From positions 1 through 35,116 of the IMG/VR virus record IMGVR_UViG_3300045999_005729: a stretch of DNA of 35,116 nt, one strand, 5' to 3'. Numbering within the stretch: position 1 is the first letter of the stretch; every line of letters begins with the position of its first letter. Position numbers and translations under genes: made by a program. Under the pieces are notes generated by a model. It saw nothing but the letters and a program-made list of their open reading frames with translations. It searched no databases and was not told the DNA's origin. This DNA is from a virus. Shown one piece after another: positions 1 through 9,800 of the stretch.

Positions 1-126
1 CTCCACGACCTTGCATCAAACAAAAAAGATCCCCAGTAATAACAACGGGAATCTCATTTTTTAGGCAGTAGTCCAAATGTTTTTTAAGTAAAACTCTATC
101 ACATTTCGGATTATCCCAATGTAAAT
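1..126. repeat. Terminal direct repeat, left copy
   Basis: These 126 bases are identical to 34988-35113. Joining the copies closes a 34,987-bp circle and restores one continuous metallophosphoesterase frame across the junction. This fits either a circular assembly with an overlap left at its ends, or a terminally redundant, circularly permuted headful-packaged genome. The length alone cannot distinguish these. Confidence 0.95.
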
Positions 127-202
127 CGGAGAGTAAAGCAACTTCATTATATTCACCCGATAAACTAATCTTGTGAACATTCTTGCTGATTTTTTCTACC
201 AT
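1..202 (-). CDS. Calcineurin-like metallophosphoesterase, N-terminal part (continues at 35113)
   Basis: This is the 5' part of a gene cut by the contig ends; the remainder is 34329-35113. The ATG is at 202-200, one base after the stop of the gene that ends at 204. In this part the first metal-binding motif, SDLHWDN (residues 25-31, D26 and H28), and the GDLF motif are visible. The joined protein is 286 residues, complete for a compact calcineurin-like phosphoesterase, a family of two-metal enzymes acting on phosphodiesters or phosphomonoesters. The substrate is unknown. The gene lies between holin-like genes and a putative endolysin gene, so it is probably expressed late. The family call is firm; the role in the phage is not. 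Confidence 0.9.
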   Translation of the reverse strand, partial: MVEKISKNVHKISLSGEYNEVALLSDLHWDNPKCDRVLLKKHLDYCLKNEIPVVITGDLFCLMQGRG

Positions 203-203
203 G

Positions 204-437
204 CTATTCAGCTACTTTCTGACCGTTATACACAGCTATTCCACCACTAACAGATGCAACAACACTTAAAATAGTTATACCAATTGGCGCAGTAACAACT
301 CCAGCAGTTAAAATACTTCCAGTAATTAATGCTATAACACTTGCTATTCGACCTACTTTTTTGTTATGGTCAGGAGTTTTCGCATTTAAGCGTTTAAAAA
401 ATCCTTGTTTTTGTTTTTCATCTTCAGCTTTCTTCAT
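204..437 (-). CDS. Holin-like small membrane protein, two TM segments
   Basis: This 77-residue protein has a charged, lysine-rich N-terminus (residues 1-28) followed by two hydrophobic segments, about residues 30-49 and 52-70, separated by a short Pro-Gly turn (APIG). Size, topology and position next to another small membrane protein gene and near a putative endolysin fit a phage holin, which would form inner-membrane lesions at lysis. Its start overlaps the end of the upstream gene (424-672) by 14 bp, suggesting translational coupling. There is no diagnostic motif, so the holin call rests on topology and neighbourhood. It could also be a structural or exclusion membrane protein. Confidence 0.55.
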   Translation of the reverse strand: MKKAEDEKQKQGFFKRLNAKTPDHNKKVGRIASVIALITGSILTAGVVTAPIGITILSVVASVSGGIAVYNGQKVAE

Positions 438-672
438 GTTCTACGTTTTTAAGTGTGATTGGTTGCGTAATAATGCAGTATAAAGGTAATTTTTGTTCGG
501 TATGATTCTTTGCAGTCGGTCTTACAAATGGCTTCATTATTTCGACCTTTTCCTTATTGCAGTCAACTAACTCCTCTTTCAATTTTGATACGTCTTGATT
601 CAAAAGAAATACCCAAACGGCAATAACTCCGACTACTCCGTTTGTCTTTATAAAGTTTGCAAATTCAATCAT
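424..672 (-). CDS. Small membrane-anchored protein, possible holin or spanin partner
   Basis: This 82-residue protein has one N-terminal hydrophobic segment (about residues 9-25) preceded by few charges, then a charged helix containing LKEELVDCNKEK and a basic, Pro-containing tail. The layout resembles small BhlA/UviB-like holins or inner-membrane spanin subunits, but no motif settles this. It is followed directly by the two-TM holin-like gene, with a 14-bp overlap. The pair is best read as part of the lysis cassette. Confidence that it is a gene is high; confidence in the function is low. Confidence 0.5.
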   Translation of the reverse strand: MIEFANFIKTNGVVGVIAVWVFLLNQDVSKLKEELVDCNKEKVEIMKPFVRPTAKNHTEQKLPLYCIITQPITLKNVEHEES

Positions 673-685
673 GGTTTCAAATTTA

Positions 686-919
686 CTAATTTATTTCAAA
701 GTTAAGTAACAAAAGTTGCACAACTTCAATAAGTTCGCTTTCTGTTTTATTAAAATCACTTTCTTGAACATCTAAACGAAGTCCAAATTCATCGTTATTT
801 ACGTCAATAATGATAATATCAACTGACACTATATTCGTATTAAACTCTTTTGATACTCTCAAAATTTGAATTTCCTGAATCTCTATTGGATTAACCCAAT
901 TTATATGTTGTATTGTCAT
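686..919 (-). CDS. Small acidic protein downstream of the tail fibre
   Basis: This 77-residue protein is not recognised. It is rich in Ile, Asn, Glu and Asp, has no hydrophobic segment or cysteines, and appears to alternate beta-prone stretches (VSVDIIIIDV) with a C-terminal amphipathic helix. Its ATG overlaps the stop of the 1345-residue fibre gene in an ATGA arrangement at 916-919, so the two are likely translated together. That coupling suggests a fibre-associated function such as a chaperone or a small tip subunit, but this is inference from position only. Confidence 0.6.
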   Translation of the reverse strand: MTIQHINWVNPIEIQEIQILRVSKEFNTNIVSVDIIIIDVNNDEFGLRLDVQESDFNKTESELIEVVQLLLLNFEIN

Positions 920-3900
920 GATAATGTTGTTCCGTTAATAGTGTAGTATCTTCTAGCAATATAGCTATTGAAAGATGTTGCCGTTTTTAATTGTGACGAG
1001 TGATTGCCTGTATTAGTCATGTAAAAAGCCGAAGTTGTCCCGTCAATTGGTGTTTGCGATGTCCAAAGTAGAATAGCCGTTAAATTAAAAGGCGCATAAT
1101 TTAATGGTGTCCCCGTTGGTAAAGCGTAATTGTAAAGGTTATAATATTCTCTTAAATTACAAATATGCCACCCACTCGCAAAACCGCCAAAGTTCAAAGC
1201 GTTTGCCTCTGTTATTGCAGTTGCCCAATTGATTCCATTTGCTCTTAATGTACGTTTGTAGCCTATCAAAGTTGAACCATCAACTCCGTTCCATGTTGAC
1301 CAATCTAACACAACGTTATTAGCGTACGTTTGACCACCTAAAGTGTCCGTGAATCTGTTTGTATTTCCAAAAGGATTGTTACCAGGTAGTGTAAAGAAAT
1401 TACGACCTCTTTCAGTATCTCCGTCATCGCCCGTTGCGTAACTTGTCGTTTGGTTTGTCGCTAGCAATTGACCGCCAATAGGTGTTGGACTTGTTAAATT
1501 AATTGTGTCAGTACCGTCATAAGTTCCCGAATTAGTACCGTTTAATTTTACGAATAGGTTTCGTGTGCCGTTTGACTTTACATTTCCAACACTTGAACCG
1601 TTGATGTTAATTAAGCCGTCAGGGGCTGTTAAATCATTGCTAACTCCACTTGCAAAATCAGTTGTTGAAATAGTCGCACCGCCTGAATCTTTTAAAACTA
1701 TTTCGGTGTCAGGGAAAATAATTTCAGGATCAGCCGTTGTTACTATTTGAGTAACTACTAAATCCTCATTTGTATTGTACACTAACGCTTCAACATCTCC
1801 ACCAGCTTCATTTATCGTATTCGGATAAAGTAACTGTTCTGCGTTTACATCTCCTGAAGCCGTAACACTTCCGTATTTTGTCAAATTATTAACAATCTTT
1901 TCTTGAATTTTGAAAGTTGACTTTTGACGTTCTGAAGTGTACAAAGGTGTCATTTGTGGCGATTCCGACAAAATGCAAGGTTTATCGAGTATTGTTTTAT
2001 CGAAAGAATTGTAACGATAATCAGTCGCAAAAAGTTTATTTTCGCCTACTAAATGAATGTTTACAAGTCTATTTATTAAGCAATAACCACTTGGATTTAC
2101 ATTTACTGACCAACTTGTAAGATTTTCACGCTTAATTTTGTTTTGTGAAAAATCCGAAAAAGTCAAGTTTGAAATTTCGGTATTTGGTTGGAACTCCTCA
2201 ATATCTCCGTCAAACATAATGCAGTCCACTACATTTGCGTTTGTGAAATTGATTTGTTCACGCATATTTGCATCGTTAAATACCGAACGAATCATTACTT
2301 TTGTACGTGCTAGAAACCAGTCAAACTGTTTCAAGTCAAATACTCCTAACGTTCTTTCAAATTCCAATCCAGCGACTTCAATCGAAGACTTTAAGGTATA
2401 ACAACCTTGACCGTCAGAAAGCAAAACGTCTTTCCATGGAATTGTACAATATTTAGAATCTACATCGTTAGGAAAGTCTTGTGCCGTTGGTTGAAATGAA
2501 GTTAAAACTCCAGCTTTGTAAAGTTGAAAAGTAACAGTTTCGCCAGTTGCCCAACGTGATGAAACATGATTTTTCCATGTGTCGTTGCTATTTTCATCTG
2601 CGAAAACGTCCCAAATACAATCACAACAATTACCACTATCAAGTCGTGGCTCGTTTGTCGTGTCCTTTGGTAATTTAACAGTTTTTGTTGTTACCTTATT
2701 TCTTACTTCAACATCCGAGTCATCTTTTGGTAACTCGTTATAAATTCTTGATGAAAATGAAACGTTTGACGGGTCGCTTAATTTTGTAGGGTCGAACTTG
2801 CACCATGTTTCCATAGTTGAGCCGTCAATAACAAGTTTTAACCTATCTTCTCCGTCCAAAGGTATTAAAGGACTCAACGGATTTGGCAAAGTATCGTAAA
2901 CGCTAGAAATATCCCAACGTGGATTTAATTCATTTGGCTCAACTGTCATTTGACCCCAATAATAAGCATCTCCATCAAAACTATTAACACTTGTATGTGT
3001 AGCTTTGATAATTGTAATTTCGTCAATTAACGGCTTTGTTAACGGTGTCATATCTTCTTTGAAATATTCCCACTCAGTTGAACCGCTCCAATCATCGTAA
3101 TCTTTCAAATATAATTGCCAACCGTTTTCATATTGCCCTAATTCGGTATTAATTCTAAGCGCAAAAAGTACTATCCAATCCCCGTTTTGATAATTAAACC
3201 AATCCTTATTTTGGTTTGGGAAAAAGAAAATATCAGCGTTTACTTGCTCTAACCAATATTTCCAATCAATTACGCTTGAATAAGTTACTTTGACCCCGTA
3301 ATTCCCCTCGTCATCTAAAGACGTTTCACGTTCAAAAATGATTTGTTTATTTGGATTTGTAGGACTTAGATTAATTGGTAAATTGATAGTTTGGTTAATT
3401 GGTTTTGACCCGTCAATCAAAGTAGGGAAACCACTTAAATTACAAGTTACCGATTCAAGTGTAAATCTATTATTGTTGTCGGTATTAAACACTATGCAAC
3501 CCACCTCAATTGATTCAAAGGTATTATTTCTAGGTAGTGTAAACGTTGTTACCGTTCTAAAATCGTCCTCAATGATTAAATTTCGTGGATTTAAAGTTTG
3601 ATCGTGACCAAATAACGAATAATTTTCAATGTCATATTCTCCTAAAGGAATGATTTGTTTAGTCATTGTTTGGCTATCAACATCCAACCAAACCGGCTTA
3701 ATAAAGTTATCTGTCAAACTAGGATTTTCAACTCTTATTGCAAGTCTGAAATTTCTATTAAACGATTCTTTTGATTCAATGAAACTTGTAAATTCTGCAT
3801 TTGGCGTGAATTTTCCCGTAATTGTTGCGCTCGTTCCTGATTGAGTTATCAAAATATCACTTAATCCTAATTGCGCACCGTCCGCTCTTGCGTTTCCTAA

Positions 3901-4953
3901 AAAATCAGCCGTTGTTCCTACATTAAAAGGTGCTGTTTTTGTTACCAGCATCAAGTTGTTGTCAATCGGTAACGGTAAATTTTTATAATCCGAATCTTCA
4001 ACCGAATCAAAATACCACGCTAAATTGAACTTTGAACTGCTTGTAAACACTCCGTTAATTACAGCCGTGAAAATACTAGGTTGTGAATAATCGAATGTTG
4101 GTAAAGTTTCTGAGCTTTCATTTTCCCACGCAATTGATTCAATTTCATAGTCAGGAATACCACCGTTTCCAACTTCATTAAATCCACCCGTTTGCGCATC
4201 GCTCGGAGTGTTTACAATATCGATTGATACCGTTGGGTTTTGATACTCAGGAAATACTTTTATTCTTATCCATGGTTTAACGCAATTTGCAGTTAAGAAT
4301 AATCCTAAATCTTTTATTGTCCAATTCTTAAAACTTACTGAAATTTCAAATACTTGTCTACCTGAAATATCCGCTTTTCTATCAATAGAAGCTGACATAA
4401 TCGAACCACCCGAGAAATTAGCACCTATTCTAGTAAAATCAATCGGAGGGTCTGAAATTGCCATGCCGTCTGTCAATACTGAAAATCGGTTAACCTCTCC
4501 ATCGATTAACGAAAATTGATTTTCCGCTCCTGAACTATTCGGAACCAAGTTAAATTCAACCTCAAAAGCGTTCGGTATTTCATCGCAAGTAATTAATCCA
4601 ATTGAAGCTGTGCCGTCCGAAAGTGAACCTGAACCTAAAATGATTGTCATTATTCCACCATCGACATAATCAACTGTTGAACCACTTGGTATTGTGTGCG
4701 CTCCACCCGTTGCGTGTGTGTAAGTTCCTGAAATATTAGCACCCGCAAAAAATCCAAATTCTTCCCAATTTCCGTTCGTCAAACTCAAAGTTGTACCTGA
4801 AACAACCAATTGATTAGAAATTGAAATCTGTACACTAAAATCAACTTGAACTGTGTAAATAGCGGTTACGAAATCCCACCCCTGAAAGAATGGAAATGAT
4901 AAACCCCTATTTTGGTAATCAACAAACCGTCTATTTATTATCTGCAAAGCCAT
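916..4953 (-). CDS. Large tail fibre / receptor-binding protein with DUF1566-like tip
   Basis: At 1345 residues this is the longest protein of the phage. Most of it is beta-rich and Asn/Thr/Ser-rich, typical of tail-tip or fibre proteins. A CCDC cluster occurs near residues 780-785. The last ~150 residues match the DUF1566 (Lcl C-terminal, C-type-lectin-like) pattern: VVLDWSTWNG, NWATAI..AN, SGWHICNLREYYNL, LLWTSQT and a closing AFYMTNTG stretch. In related phages such domains sit at the fibre tip and contact the host surface, and some are diversified. No reverse transcriptase or template repeat is present here. The gene overlaps the upstream small gene by 23 bp and the downstream one by 4 bp. 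It probably determines host range. Confidence 0.8.
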   Translation of the reverse strand: MALQIINRRFVDYQNRGLSFPFFQGWDFVTAIYTVQVDFSVQISISNQLVVSGTTLSLTNGNWEEFGFFAGANISGTYTHATGGAHTIPSGSTVDYVDGGIMTIILGSGSLSDGTASIGLITCDEIPNAFEVEFNLVPNSSGAENQFSLIDGEVNRFSVLTDGMAISDPPIDFTRIGANFSGGSIMSASIDRKADISGRQVFEISVSFKNWTIKDLGLFLTANCVKPWIRIKVFPEYQNPTVSIDIVNTPSDAQTGGFNEVGNGGIPDYEIESIAWENESSETLPTFDYSQPSIFTAVINGVFTSSSKFNLAWYFDSVEDSDYKNLPLPIDNNLMLVTKTAPFNVGTTADFLGNARADGAQLGLSDILITQSGTSATITGKFTPNAEFTSFIESKESFNRNFRLAIRVENPSLTDNFIKPVWLDVDSQTMTKQIIPLGEYDIENYSLFGHDQTLNPRNLIIEDDFRTVTTFTLPRNNTFESIEVGCIVFNTDNNNRFTLESVTCNLSGFPTLIDGSKPINQTINLPINLSPTNPNKQIIFERETSLDDEGNYGVKVTYSSVIDWKYWLEQVNADIFFFPNQNKDWFNYQNGDWIVLFALRINTELGQYENGWQLYLKDYDDWSGSTEWEYFKEDMTPLTKPLIDEITIIKATHTSVNSFDGDAYYWGQMTVEPNELNPRWDISSVYDTLPNPLSPLIPLDGEDRLKLVIDGSTMETWCKFDPTKLSDPSNVSFSSRIYNELPKDDSDVEVRNKVTTKTVKLPKDTTNEPRLDSGNCCDCIWDVFADENSNDTWKNHVSSRWATGETVTFQLYKAGVLTSFQPTAQDFPNDVDSKYCTIPWKDVLLSDGQGCYTLKSSIEVAGLEFERTLGVFDLKQFDWFLARTKVMIRSVFNDANMREQINFTNANVVDCIMFDGDIEEFQPNTEISNLTFSDFSQNKIKRENLTSWSVNVNPSGYCLINRLVNIHLVGENKLFATDYRYNSFDKTILDKPCILSESPQMTPLYTSERQKSTFKIQEKIVNNLTKYGSVTASGDVNAEQLLYPNTINEAGGDVEALVYNTNEDLVVTQIVTTADPEIIFPDTEIVLKDSGGATISTTDFASGVSNDLTAPDGLININGSSVGNVKSNGTRNLFVKLNGTNSGTYDGTDTINLTSPTPIGGQLLATNQTTSYATGDDGDTERGRNFFTLPGNNPFGNTNRFTDTLGGQTYANNVVLDWSTWNGVDGSTLIGYKRTLRANGINWATAITEANALNFGGFASGWHICNLREYYNLYNYALPTGTPLNYAPFNLTAILLWTSQTPIDGTTSAFYMTNTGNHSSQLKTATSFNSYIARRYYTINGTTLS

Positions 4954-5161
4954 TCGCTAGTGTTTTAAGTTCTTCAAGTCGTAAATTTAAGGAATTAATA
5001 TCAATTTTAGAAACATCGCTTAAATCGTTGCCTTTGAAAAAGTTTTTTGTTTTGTTTTGAAATTGGTTTACTTGAACTTGTTGCTCAGGTGTTAAATTAG
5101 TTTTTGCGCTATTTAAAACCTTGTTAACGTCCTTAAAAATGTTTTTAAAATCGAAATCCAT
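4931..5161 (-). CDS. Small helical protein between distal tail and fibre genes
   Basis: This 76-residue protein is helical and charged, with heptad-like spacing (TPEQQVQVNQFQNKTKNFF and a C-terminal LRLEELKTLANGF). It has no signal sequence or cysteines. Its end overlaps the fibre start by 23 bp and it begins one base after the distal tail gene stops, so it belongs to the tail operon. A fibre chaperone or a small trimerising linker would fit its size and position, but no family was recognised. Confidence 0.55.
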   Translation of the reverse strand: MDFDFKNIFKDVNKVLNSAKTNLTPEQQVQVNQFQNKTKNFFKGNDLSDVSKIDINSLNLRLEELKTLANGFADNK

Positions 5162-5162
5162 G

Positions 5163-6884
5163 TTAATAAATTTTAATTGTTTTCGTGTTAAATCCTGAGT
5201 TGTCGTATTCTTTAAATGTTATTTCTGCTTTAGCTTGTCCGTATAAAAATTTAGCATCTAATAATTCAACAACTTTTCCAGTATTTCCCAAATTTACAAA
5301 TTTATTGATAGAAAACTTTGAAAATTCAAACTCCGTGCAAGGTATTGGCATCGTTTCATAGATTTTACCCGAATTGACAAAAACCTCTAAATCTTTGTGA
5401 AATCTGTTATAAATTGAATCGGTATTCAAAACATCCATGTAGAACTCTTTTTGTCGTCCATCACTTGCTAAAATCATTTTTTTAGTGATAGAAAATACTT
5501 CCTCAGAAAGCATTGAAGCACCTATTCTGTTTGTAATATTTGAAGCAAAAGACGAATTGCCACCAAAAGCATTTACAACCTTGTCAGTCGTATCAAATAA
5601 CGCTTTGATTAGCTTTTCAATTTTAGTTAAATTCTTTTTTCGTTTTGAAAGACTAAATAAAAATTCCTCTTGTTTGAATCCTAACACTTGAACCATATCA
5701 CGGTTTTGGAACTGAATCGGCTCGGTTGAATATTCTGAAATTACTCCGCTAAAATTGTCTGTCGTGTGCTTGTCTTGGTAGTCTGTTTGCCACTTCAAAA
5801 CTTTACGTTTCCAATCTTCCTCGGTGTCGGGTCTCCACTTCATTTCCCTTTTTTCTTGAACGTTAAAAACATTCGGAATAGTGGCTACGGGATTTTGTAT
5901 AAATGTCGCTCTTGTTTCAATTCTTACTATGTTGTCGTAAACAATTGTTTCTGCATTGCAAATAGTTTCTATTGACGAAATAAAACTCCCTAGTGTTGGC
6001 GTGGTGTCGTAAACAGTCGGAAATCCATAGTTTAAAGTATCGTTTGCAAATTCATCTGAAATAAAATCAAAGAATGACTTTCTATTTTGTGATCTCTCAA
6101 TAGGAATACCAACGGTATACCAGTCGCTCAATGATTCTAGCAAACTAGATTGTAATTGATACCCTAAATATTCACATGAAAGTCGTACTAAATCGTAGTC
6201 AGAAATTGCCTTTAAATATCGAAGTCTTGGGAAATAAAGCGCAACCAATTGTTGAACAAATTGGATTATAGCAACTACCAAAGAAAATAAGTAAACAGTC
6301 AAAACAACGGCATTGATAACGGCTGTAATTGTACCGAACGGAACGTTGGCAACCTCTGCGCCTAAATTCGCAATTGCTTTAACTGTACGTATTAATTCAG
6401 TTGTAAGTGAAAAAATAGTAAGTGAAATTACAATAGTTTGTACAGCTAAATCATCTTTTACGATTAAATAAGGGTGTCTTATGCAAGCATTTGTTAACAC
6501 TCCGTTCCCTAACGCATCAACAACCTCAAATGTAAGCGTGTCGGCTTTGCTCCAAAAGTCATCAAATGCGCCACGTGGTCTAATTGCAACCGTGCAACTA
6601 CTATCCGTAAATTCAACTGTGGATAAATCAATGAAATAATCTTTTTGTTGGGTGTCGGAATCTAATCGAACGACAATATTTTCAAACCGTCCTTGACCGC
6701 TATAAATCCAATTATAAACAAGTTCACGGTCTGCACCGCTCAAAGTGATTGTTTCACTTGTTAACTGCATAACATTTGGACGTTTCCCGAATGTAGATTT
6801 ATATCCTAATTCGTTTCGTTCACTTGGTTGAATTTCCGTAATATTTAAGCCATCAAAGGCATAAAATCGCATCGCTCCTATCAT
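5163..6884 (-). CDS. Distal tail / baseplate hub-like protein
   Basis: This 573-residue protein lies immediately downstream of the tape measure, the usual place for the distal tail protein and tail-tip hub. The first ~130 residues (opening MRFYAFDGLNITEI, then ITLSGADRELVYNWIYSGQGRFENIVVRLD) look like a distal-tail N-terminal domain. Residues ~145-225 are unusually hydrophobic (ISLTIFSLTTELI and AVVLTVYLFSLVVAII). The C-terminal half, with repeated Ser/Phe/Asp stretches, resembles tail-tip proteins of Bacteroidota phages. Its ATG overlaps the tape-measure stop as ATGA (6881-6884). Tail location is well supported by context; the exact homologue is not. The hydrophobic segment could mediate membrane insertion during DNA ejection. 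Confidence 0.65.
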   Translation of the reverse strand: MIGAMRFYAFDGLNITEIQPSERNELGYKSTFGKRPNVMQLTSETITLSGADRELVYNWIYSGQGRFENIVVRLDSDTQQKDYFIDLSTVEFTDSSCTVAIRPRGAFDDFWSKADTLTFEVVDALGNGVLTNACIRHPYLIVKDDLAVQTIVISLTIFSLTTELIRTVKAIANLGAEVANVPFGTITAVINAVVLTVYLFSLVVAIIQFVQQLVALYFPRLRYLKAISDYDLVRLSCEYLGYQLQSSLLESLSDWYTVGIPIERSQNRKSFFDFISDEFANDTLNYGFPTVYDTTPTLGSFISSIETICNAETIVYDNIVRIETRATFIQNPVATIPNVFNVQEKREMKWRPDTEEDWKRKVLKWQTDYQDKHTTDNFSGVISEYSTEPIQFQNRDMVQVLGFKQEEFLFSLSKRKKNLTKIEKLIKALFDTTDKVVNAFGGNSSFASNITNRIGASMLSEEVFSITKKMILASDGRQKEFYMDVLNTDSIYNRFHKDLEVFVNSGKIYETMPIPCTEFEFSKFSINKFVNLGNTGKVVELLDAKFLYGQAKAEITFKEYDNSGFNTKTIKIY

Positions 6885-9800
6885 GACTTATAAATGTTTT
6901 TTCGTGTTAAATTCTTAGATTTTTCAGTTTCCATAACCCCTTTAACAATACCATGTACAATATACGGGTCAATTCTAAACTCAGTCTTATTTTTAATAGT
7001 TTGTTCAAGTGATTCTAAGCGTTGTGTAATCGGCTCAATTGACATCATAGCACTACTACTATTAAATCCTTGTCTATCGTCATTCATACGCATCATTTGA
7101 GGGTTGTAATTTTGGTACATTACGGCACTATTTACTAACTGCTCAGTCGATTTAATTCCAGCTTTTTCTGCTTTATTCATCAATCCACCGTTTATAATTG
7201 CTTCGCTAGAATCTACCCGTACAATATGACCGTCAACTCCTGACATAAAAGGCTTATCCTCGTCTCCTAATTTCCATTTAGTACCTTTTGCAAACCCTTG
7301 GAATAATTTTGCAATACCTTTGATTAATGACATTGAAGCGGTTGCCTTTGCTGTTGCTACTCCAGCGTTATCGCCTTTATCAATGTTTTGATTAATCAGA
7401 TTGTACAAAGTTTTTATGTCCTCAATTTGTTGTTGTTTTTTCGCTTCTTTCGCTTTCTCAATTGTAGCTTTTTTTTCTGCTTCTATTGATTGAGCAATTG
7501 ATTGTTGTGCCGTAATATTTCCAGCGTTGGCTTGGGCTTGTAATTGGCTTTGAAAATCCTTTTGCGTTTGTATGTCTTTGTCGTATTGACTTTCTCTAGC
7601 TTCAGATTGACGTTTCAATTCATCCAACAACTCGTTAAATATTTGCCGTCTGAAATTACGCATTTCTTCAAGTCGTTTTTTCTCCTCAGCATCTGCTTTA
7701 TCTTTTAATTCCTTTTCTTTTTTTAGTCGTTCTTCTTCAGATTTATAACTTTCATCTGCGTAACGTTCTTGCTCTAATTCAAGTTTTTTATTGGTTTCTT
7801 TTTTCTTATTTATAGTTTCTTCATCTAAATCATCTAACGCTTTTTGCCTTTTATCACGTGCTAAATCTTGGTCAATTACGTTTCCACTTGCTTTTGCCCT
7901 TGCTATTTCTTGTTGAAAAGTGCTTTCAATTAATGCTTTTTTCAACTCTTTTTCTTTGTCTATAATTTGGTTAATTACATCAATTGAATATTCGCCTGAA
8001 ATACCAATTTTTTGCATTTCCAAATCAATAGCCATTTGTAAACGTTTGGCGTTATCCTCAATTGAACTTTCAGAATGAAAATCATTTAATCGTTGTTGTG
8101 ATTCCATTAAAGCATCAATTTGCTCTTTAGCATCTTTATACGCTTTTATTTTTTCTTTTACTTCTTTAGTTTCTTTTTTAGTTAAACCTACACTTGTACT
8201 AATTTCTGAATTTACATTTTTATAAGCCGAATAAAGTTCGTTTGTAATCGAATAATTTTCTTTCAAATATCCATTTACAACTAATAATTGACCTTGTAAT
8301 TTTCCATATTCAATTGGGGACGTTACTTGATTCATTCCTCTGAGTTGTCCCTGAAGCCTGTATCTTTCGTTAACTATTTCTTGTCGAGCCGTTTTAAACT
8401 TTTCAATCCTTTGTTCAATTAAACTTTTTGTAAGTTCTCTATTTCCTTTTGCTTGCGCTTCAATACTTGCTACTATTTTACTTCCCTCAGTCGCTCCTTT
8501 CGCTGTGGATTTAGCTAAATAATCCAATTCAATACGTGCAAATTCTGCACCTGAAACAATGTCGTATAATTTTAGTGCTAACTCAGAAGCTAAAGCGATA
8601 GCAGTTGTCCAACCGATAGATTTTAATGACTGCCCAAACTTTGAGTTTGCCGTGCTTGCTGTGTCGGTATTTTGTGCTACTTGCGTAATCGCTTTATTAT
8701 AGCCGAATATGTTTTTTGTAAAGTCAACTAAACCGCTATTTACGATTGCTTGCGTTGCTTTGTAAATTAATAGTTGACGTATAAACAAAGTCATTACTGA
8801 CACAATGGTATCAATATTTTTAGCTAGAAATCCAATCGCTCCAGCTATCTGCTTGGTAATTGCGCCACCTTTATTGGCTTCATTTATGTAAAGTGATATT
8901 TCAGTTTGTAAAACATTCCAAGCACCGCCAATAGTTTCTAAATTCTTGCTTGCATTTGCACCAAAAGTTTTTTCAAGTTCTTCAGCGAATTTCGGCAATA
9001 CATCTTTTGCCATTACTTCGCCTTTCTGCATCATTTTTCCTAATTCAGACTCAGAAACACCAATTGATTTAGCCATAATTCCAAACGCCCCTGGCAAACG
9101 TTCCCCAAGTTGACCTCTTAATTCCTCAGCCGAAACCGTGCCTTTTGAAAACATTTGAGAAATTGCCAAAAGTGAACCTTGAATCTGATCGTTTGAAAGT
9201 GCTAAACTTGAACCTGACTTAATAACAGATTGATAAATCTTATTTCTAGCTTCCAAACTCAAATTTGAACTTTCAGAACTTGCAATAAATCCTTTGTAAG
9301 TATCAACCAAAACGGTTAAATCCTGACCGTAATCACGTGAAAGTTTGGATAAGAAAGAAAACGACTGATTGTATCTTTCTTGCGTTCCCATGACATTTTT
9401 AAGTGCTAATTGCAACGATTGTAGTTTAATTTCAGTTTCTGCAATACCTTTGATGCTAGAAAACACGCCAAACGCTAAACCTAATTGACCAAGTGCCGAA
9501 CCGATAGCCTTAAATGTTTGCGGATAATTACCTACATTTCTTTGAAACTGTCCAGCCGAACCGTCAACCTTTTTCAAAGTTTTATCGAGTGAATCAATTT
9601 CTCGTTTCATTGCTCTAGCACTTGCTGTGTTTTCGTTTCCACTAACTGCTAAATCTTTGTATTTTTTACGCAAATCGTTTAACGTTGCGCTCATTTTGTT
9701 GTATGGTCTTTCTGCTTCAGCTACTTTTCTAGCTTCACGCTCCATTTGTGCAATACCTTTTTCCCTTTGGCGTTGCAAACTTTGTTCTGCAGAAAGTTGT

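Noticed and set aside
916-1500. Possible diversity-generating retroelement target in the DUF1566-like tip
   Set aside because: No reverse transcriptase gene or template repeat was seen in the window.
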